Below are positions 58,226 to 64,000 of a stretch of 64,000 nt of DNA, piece by piece. A model generated the notes under the pieces. It was not told the DNA's origin, did no database searches, and saw only the letters and a list, made by a program, of their open reading frames with translations. Each line of letters opens with the position of its first letter. Position 1 is the stretch's first letter. Location of the stretch: contig JAWWNJ010000047.1 of assembly GCA_037176885.1 (NCBI GenBank), forward strand, positions 1 to 64,000. Reading direction: 5' to 3'. A program made the position numbers and the translations under genes. Source of the stretch: Favolaschia claudopus (Eukaryota > Basidiomycota > Agaricomycetes > Agaricales > Mycenaceae).

Positions 58226-61200
58226 TTACGACAGCACCCTGAAAGGATCTGAACCTCCGCCTTCCAACCCACCCAATACTGCTTGCCGTACCGCTCCAAG
58301 ATAATCGCCAAGCCGTCTCCCATCCTCGTTGACGAAGTCGTCGTACAACTTATACCGAGAATCGGCGACAACATTTGAAAGTTCCATTGCGCGCTTCAAG
58401 TTTCTTGTGAACAGGGTCAATCTCTGTATGCACCTTCGGAACAAACAGGACACGTACTGGGGGAATTGGACTCGCGAGGAGAACAGCAGGAAGTGCAAAC
58501 GGATGATCAGCTCGGGCACGTATATCTGTCGGATGCGGATGAGGTCGCGGCGGCGGCGATCACCTGTGCCAAGAAAAAGTGGGTTTGGGTTAATGCTCAA
58601 TTCTGCTGCTGCCTTCACCCACCTCCTCCGTCTTCAACATCACTGACGAGCCAATCCGATGTCAGCAATTTGGAGATTTGATCGTGCGCTTGGTCAACGA
58701 GGGACTACATTCCTCGCCTCAACAACAGCAAATGATTTTTGAAGCACAATGGCGTACCTGATAATCCTCGAGCCACGCTGCACGCGTGTTCCTGTTCATT
58801 TGGGGGGTTTCCAAAGCCTGACATTCCACAACCCTATCCAGCGTATCCCAAATAATGAAGAATTGTCGATAGTGCATATATTCGGTGGCTCGCTCTTCTG
58901 GCTCACTGATCGACGCCAATTCCAAGGGCAGCATAACAAGTAGTTTTTGGGCGACCTGGACTCGTCCAGAACCTGTAATTTCTGAGACGCTGGGTCGTAG
59001 AAACAGAAGCAAAAATACCAAGAAAATATCGCAGGATAACATTGGTCTGCTCTAATGCGGTGTCATACGTAACGTTCGTGAATATAGTCCATTCGATCGA
59101 TCGGAGAAGGAACATCTCCTCATCGGAGGGGAGCGTTTGCATTGCTATGGTCGATGGTAGTCGACCCTTTAGCGGGGGAAGTAACTGAGGCGGGAGGTAT
59201 CGGTGAGCGGCGAAGAACTCGACTCTAGAACTGGGCCAATTACCTCGAACGCTTTCTCTATTGTCCGTTCGGCCGTGACAATGGCAACGCGGTCCATGTC
59301 TAGCCCATGTTCGCGAGCCCTCGTCAGAGCTAACCGCCGTTCAGTGATATCTGCAGACAGTTCCAGAGAAACCAGAAAGAGTGCATAGCGCTCCACTGCA
59401 TTATCGCCCAGAGCACCAGCATACATAGCAATCAAGTCCCTTTGACCAGCAGCCTAGCACAAAGAATGCATTAGCACCCAGAGCGACGCAATCGTGCCAC
59501 CAACACAAACCTCGAGAACTTGCAAATATGACTCTAGAATGACCTGTGTTGCGAGCGGTGGGACCGGAATGTCTATCATCTGCAGGAAGAGACAAAGATG
59601 AGCGAAAAAGCGACACATCGTAGTGTATCTTTTCACTGCGTGTCAGCACGAAAGAATCAGCGCAACGCGTGCGGCACATACTCCAATGATGCTTGCGCAT
59701 AGGTCCCGTCCTGCACCCCTGCGGCAAAATTCTCCATCAAAGGCCCTATTCGATTCAAGATTATTTGCAATTGTGAAAAATGCAGAGGATGCTGGGCACC
59801 GGGGCTTGAAGCTTAATCATTCCTTCTTTCTCGCGGTTTGAGAGAGCATGAACATACCCTTCCTGTACGGCCACAGTTTTCAGGATATCCAGGGAACCAA
59901 TGACCTCTTTCTCCCATTCGTCTGACTCGGCTTCCTCTACATCAGGAGAAAGCAGGCGAACTCCGCGGTTCACAGCAGCGAGGCCGCCCTCCCAGAAATT
60001 TCCTCCAATTCGAAGCATCTCTGTGCTTTGTTTTTCCTCGCACACCACACTGATTTGTGCCCAAAGATGGTCTTCCCATGTGCGACACGCTGTTTTGAGG
60101 ACGGATGAAGTTTGAGGTGTAGGGACGAGGGCAGCGTAGAGTATCCGGTCATGTTCCGATAAATTGGGCTGCAGGATTTAGTTCAAGTTCGGAAATTAGA
60201 GAATGACATGAATTTTACATTTATTGCAGAACGCGTGCACGCGGTTTTCCATAGGTGCCTGCGCCTGTTACCCTCCCATGCATCACCGAGGTCCTCCTCC
60301 ATACTGTCGTCTTCGTATTGTTCATTCGCTATATGAAGGCGTAAGCATACGATAGTTGTGGATAGAACATCACGCACTAATTGCACGCCACCGGAAGAGT
60401 AAAGATCCTCGTATGCTTGCAGCCCGCCATGGTTGATGCGCCTTGCGACACAGATCTATGGCCTCGCCCAAGCGTCCCGCACGCACGTATGAGTATAGAG
60501 CTTGAGCAAGCCCTTTTTCATATTTCTGATGGTCACCATCTCAAATTAGTGGCACTAGGCAAGAAATTTAGACTTGAGGCACTTACAGTGTCGTCTGCGG
60601 CGAGCATACGCCCGTCACCACGGTTCACCGCGTCAGGATCCATTTCTTTCACCAGTCCGTCGCGCGTCCCACCGCCGGCGTTGCCTAAGCGCATCGACTG
60701 CATAACGCTGTGCTTTGTGAATTTCCAGTAGCCGGTGGTTGCTTCGGGGTGGTGGGGCGGTGGCGCTGAGTCTTGAAGCCATTCACGGACGGCGACAAGC
60801 TCGGAGAGAAGGGGAGACGCGTGCATGATAGCCTGCGCCAGAGTCAAGGTCGGTGTATATGGATTTTCTGCGAGAAGTTCGCGTGCAGTGGGCATACGCG
60901 GTCCCTCCGTTTTACGCGCCCTGTGGCGCACCATTAAGCCTGGCTGGGTTGTAGCTTGGAACGAACACACGGTATAACAGCTTGCAAGAGACCCCAGGTA
61001 TCACGCTCTAGACGGAGGAGGTCCAATTCTTCTTGTGTCCATTTTCCGTCGCCGTTTTCTTCGTAGTCCACGAGTCTTGCAACTCAGAGAGAGAATTATT
61101 GCGGGGAGAAACGCGCAACTTACTGGTGGTGGCAGATTTGGCGAAGACGCGGTGCGAATCCGGTGTCGGGGTGAAGGAGGCCCTCCAAGTCGTCGCTCAT

Positions 61201-61257
61201 AGACTGGCAGATTGACAACACCTCGGCGCTGGATATATAGAGCGCCGTGTCCGCCAT
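58226..61257 (-). CDS. NUP84: nucleoporin Nup84/Nup107 family
   Basis: Alpha-solenoid subunit of the Y-complex in the nuclear pore scaffold. The start MADTALYISSAEVLSICQSM is at 61255-61257. Exons join to FVDYEENGDGKWTQEEL, DLLRLERDTWGLLQAVI and QPGLMVRHRARKTEGPRMPT. Middle blocks include helices GNFWEGGLAAVNRGVRLLSP near 59990. The C-terminal block LIRIRQIYVPELIIRLHFLL, then LYDDFVNEDGRRLGDYLGAV is characteristic of Nup107. It ends LEGGGSDPFRVLS at 58226. Many introns. The stop lies 24 bp from the RAD57 stop on the opposite strand. Confidence 0.92.
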
Positions 61258-61356
61258 TCTAACTTAAGTCGCGCTCGTCGGCGTCGGCGTTGTTCAAGTG
61301 GGTGAATAATTTGATGCAAACACCACCACACGACCAACCTTTCTTATTTTTGGACG
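61258..61356. promoter_or_regulatory. 99-bp divergent promoter, NUP84 / PEBP
   Basis: A nucleoporin and a secreted protein share 99 bp between start codons. No TATA box was seen. Confidence 0.4.
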
Positions 61357-62524
61357 ATGATCTCCGTTACTCTCTTTTCTCTCGCGCTCCTTCTCGCTCG
61401 CTCCGCCAATGCTGCAACACAACTCGACCTCGAAGCCATCCAGGTTATTTCAACTTATCCTCCTTTCAAGCTAATCCCCACACTGTTGGCACCAGGCCCA
61501 CTTCACTCAAGCCCTCATTGTCCCGGCTTTGATACCCACTTTCGACCCTACCGCCGTTCTCTCTGCCGCGTTCTCTGGCGCAGAAGCTTCTACTGGCCAA
61601 CACATGGATCAGAAGGGTCAACAATCTCACCTCTTGCAGAGGCGACTCCTATTGAACACTCTACAGCCGTTGGACCCAAACCCGTCGTTACTGTGTCCTC
61701 TGTTCAGGGTCTGAGCGCAACACGATACATACCTACCCCAACTGACACATAAACCAGACTCCTCTCTGAGTGGCAATTTCACGATAGCTATGGTTGATGC
61801 AGACGTAGTCGGCACCGATTATGGTGCCGATGGTGTGAACCGACACTGGCTCGAAAACGGTGTCACCATCTCGGGTGAGCTTCCATCTTCTTTCCACCTG
61901 TCACTATTCTCAAAAGCCTTAAGACGGCTCTGTTTCCGACACCTCTGCAAACGTCATCACTGCATACGCCGGACCTGGTCCCGCATCTGGCAGCGGCCCT
62001 CACCGGTGCGTCCCACCATTATACAGCAGTCTCCGTCAGTGAACGGCGTTTTCAGCTATGTAATCCTGCTGTATGCACAGCCTTCCACGTTCTCTGCACC
62101 TGCCGACTTGTCTGCCCCCGTTGACGGAGTCCATAAATTTGATCTCAATGCCTACGTCAAAGTCAGTGTCTGCAACATATCTCCTTGTTGACAATCCATG
62201 ACATTATTCACAGGACAGTGGACTTGGGGCCTTGGTCGCGGTATGTGACCTTCTCACTGCCCCAAACCCACTAATATCGTTGAATAGGCTAACTACTTTA
62301 CCGTTGAAGTTGGCACCGATTCCACCTCGTTGCCGGTGACTTCCGCAGTCATCACGTCCACCCTGGCTTCCGCCCAATCCTCAGCTGGTCCGTCGGGCAG
62401 CCATAGCGGTTCAGCTTCAGCTTCAGCTCCCGCGCCCTCAAACCCACCCAACAACGCAGTGGCTGCGAAAATCGAGATGACTGTCGCGCTTTTGGCTGCT
62501 GGACTGAGTCTCGCTCTATTGTAG
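61357..62524 (+). CDS. secreted GPI-anchored PEBP-like protein
   Basis: Phosphatidylethanolamine-binding-protein fold exported to the cell surface; its ligand is unknown. MISVTLFSLALLLARSANA is a signal peptide. The PEBP body includes LIPTFDPTAVLSAAFSG, GNFTIAMVDADVVGTD, RHWLENGVTISG, ANVITAYAGPGPASGSGPH and RYVILLYAQPSTFSAPADL, matching the fungal PEBP pattern (D-x-D, GPG-PxxGxGxHRYV). The C-terminus has a Ser/Ala/Pro stretch (SSAGPSGSHSGSASASA) and a hydrophobic end (MTVALLAAGLSLALL) that fits a GPI signal. About six exons. Confidence 0.88.
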
Positions 62525-63425
62525 CTTAAATACCACGTACCATCCAAGCTCGGCAAGCGTTAATCAATACAGTGGCCCTCCGGGCATCCCTGGTACCGCG
62601 AATTGGAACATATGCTGGATGGATGTTCATTTACAAGGAATTTGCGACAGAGACTCAGTAAGTTTCAGGGAACCTGGAATTTATTCGGTAATAGCATAGA
62701 AGAGCCCCGGAGCTAACACATTGAAATTCCGCTGGACTATACTTAGTTGCGTGCTCATGAGGAACTCCTTGGTCGAGTACACATGCCGCGTCTCAAAATT
62801 CGCTTGGCCGACGCGACCAGTTGAACGGCATGGAATATTTTGTCGAATGATTCGAAGTTCAAGTCTCCACTATGGGCGCAACGGGAAAGAGTTGATCTGA
62901 CTGAGTGCGAGGCACATCTTGAACACCTTTCAACGGAAGCTAGCACATGAATAATGATTCAATTATGATCCTAGCGTCCCTGCTCGAGGCTCGAGGTCAG
63001 ATCCCTGATATACCGATGGCGGGAAGGAATGTGCGCGTGGATTTTGAGCATCCTGTGAGTCAAACATTGAACTTTTCATGCCCTCCATGAACTTGCACTT
63101 AGCGGCACATTTCAAAACAACTGTTGATCTTCCTGCTGGCTATTGAAGGAGCTGGCTATTGGTAGCAATAAATTAGACAGGGATTTCACATCAGGTTTGA
63201 AGTTCATGAACAAGCCACTGCAAGTCCCAAGCAAGTCCGAGTTCAGAGTCACCAAGCCCATTGCCAGGTGAAAGTTCCCCGTACTGTGACAGATGCCCAG
63301 AGTTCGGGGCTTGACCGGTCGTCGTACTGATTCAGTCAGAAAGGTGTTGTTTGGGCGGTGGTGAGTCGCAATGGACGTATGTACTGAGCACTGGCAGTGA
63401 GCGCTAGTGAGCAGTGAGGGAGGAG
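62525..63425. other. gene-poor region with coding-like fragments
   Basis: 901 bp without a supported gene. A 28-codon stretch on the plus strand (62572-62655, VALRASLVPRIGTYAGWMF) runs into a perfect GTAAGT donor, and later fragments (about 62757-62820 EELLGRVHMPRLKIRLADA; about 62830-62950 ERVDLTECEAHLEHLSTEA) also look protein-like. They sit in frames I could not connect and I recognise no family. It may be a degraded gene. Confidence 0.35.
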
Positions 63426-63434
63426 AGACTAAAT
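63426..63434. repeat. target-site duplication, left copy
   Basis: AGACTAAAT, directly abutting the left terminal inverted repeat; the same 9 bp recur at 63940-63948. Confidence 0.75.
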
Positions 63435-63610
63435 CAGTCTCCTACCCAGCCTCACTTCCGAGTGTTGGGGAGTCACTGAGGGAGTAGATACACTGTGAAT
63501 TCACTATGTGTAAAATTAATTGACAAATTTGATCTTATTACTCCCGAACTTCAAACCCCCAACACTCTCCAGGGAGGCTGGCATAAAACAACTGTAAACA
63601 ACATAGCCAC
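63435..63610 (+). repeat. left terminal inverted repeat, 176 bp
   Basis: Base-by-base comparison shows an exact reverse complement of 63764-63939. Confidence 0.9.
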
Positions 63611-63763
63611 ATTTCGGAAAAATATTCGTTGTCGATATTTTGCGGCTCACAGAAATAGGTGCTAGATCCCAGGCAACTCAGAAACGCATTTGAAGGCTCC
63701 CCCCGCTTTTTATATGGTCGAGGCAGATGACGAGCCGACGAACGCAGAAAATTGTTGACGCAG

Positions 63764-63939
63764 GTGGCTATGTTGTTTACAGTTGTTTTATGCCAGCCTC
63801 CCTGGAGAGTGTTGGGGGTTTGAAGTTCGGGAGTAATAAGATCAAATTTGTCAATTAATTTTACACATAGTGAATTCACAGTGTATCTACTCCCTCAGTG
63901 ACTCCCCAACACTCGGAAGTGAGGCTGGGTAGGAGACTG
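63764..63939 (-). repeat. right terminal inverted repeat, 176 bp
   Basis: Exact reverse complement of 63435-63610. Confidence 0.9.
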
Positions 63940-63948
63940 AGACTAAAT
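63940..63948. repeat. target-site duplication, right copy
   Basis: AGACTAAAT, immediately after the right terminal inverted repeat; pairs with 63426-63434. Confidence 0.75.
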
Positions 63949-64000
63949 TGAGTTAATGTTCCGTGGTACTCCGAACGCCGAATACTAATAGGCAATCAAA

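Larger units (their letters stand above)
63435..63939. mobile_element. non-autonomous DNA transposon with long TIRs (MULE-like MITE)
   Basis: 505-bp element with perfect 176-bp terminal inverted repeats (63435-63610 and 63764-63939), a 153-bp centre, and 9-bp direct repeats AGACTAAAT on both sides. Long TIRs with a 9-bp duplication are characteristic of Mutator-like elements. The ends begin CAG and finish CTG, which also recalls hAT elements, but those usually have 8-bp duplications and short TIRs. No transposase is encoded; the open frame on the minus strand across it is a by-product of the palindrome. Identical arms suggest recent insertion or gene conversion between arms. Confidence 0.75.

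Noticed and set aside
63538..63879. A 113-codon minus-strand open frame across the inverted repeat
   Set aside because: It reads through both arms of the palindrome and the loop, has no domain, and is explained by the transposon structure.
1..64000. tRNA genes, CRISPR arrays, secondary-metabolite or defence gene cluster
   Set aside because: Reading both strands I found no tRNA B-box/cloverleaf, no regular spaced repeats, and no core biosynthetic or defence-type genes; a tRNAscan run would settle the tRNA point.

Overview
This window is nuclear DNA of a filamentous basidiomycete, probably an agaricomycete. Genes are dense and lie on both strands. Most are split by many short introns of about 45-60 bp with GT...AG ends and CTRAY-like branch points. 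The protein set is typically fungal: myosin V, a Bni1-type formin, Cwh41, a Hid1-family protein, GPI-anchored PEBP and cupredoxin proteins, and a fungal glutamate decarboxylase. I saw no tRNA, rRNA or CRISPR array. Exon joins quoted below were made by hand from splice signals and expected family motifs.

Layout. 1-10905 (minus): class V myosin, cut by the left edge, then a formin. 11041-13339 (plus): V-ATPase subunit E and Yif1. 13408-17925 (minus): an unidentified four-helix membrane protein, Atg8, and a Band-7/SPFH protein. 18242-21407 (plus): ER glucosidase I (GH63). 21517-22485 (minus): a disordered orphan, divergent from a tRNase Z-type nuclease (22564-24196, plus). 24374-32712 (minus): Ada2, Smc5 and the Dpb4 histone-fold protein. 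33264-36050 (plus): SulP sulfate permease. 36606-44440 (minus): alpha-arrestin-like protein, Hid1 and a GPI-anchored cupredoxin. 45232-45984 (plus): intronless ESCRT-II Snf8. 46024-50599 (minus): DNA polymerase delta small subunit and glutamate decarboxylase. 50751-54585 (plus): Pet100 and a GH31 alpha-xylosidase-like enzyme. 54794-56636 (minus): HSF transcription factor. 56721-58201 (plus): Rad57/Xrcc3-like recombinase. 58226-61257 (minus): Nup84/Nup107. 61357-62524 (plus): GPI-anchored PEBP-like protein. 62525-64000: gene-poor, with a long-TIR non-autonomous transposon.

The genes are mostly core housekeeping genes, and no secondary-metabolite or defence cluster is visible. Loose themes recur: actin transport (myosin V beside a formin), endomembrane traffic and degradation (Yif1, Hid1, Snf8, Atg8, arrestin, V-ATPase) and DNA maintenance (Smc5, Dpb4, Pol delta subunit, Rad57). 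Five divergent gene pairs share promoters of only 78-151 bp. The least explained items are a 505-bp element with perfect 176-bp inverted ends and a 9-bp target duplication, an arrestin tail with six degenerate helical repeats, and two orphan proteins.
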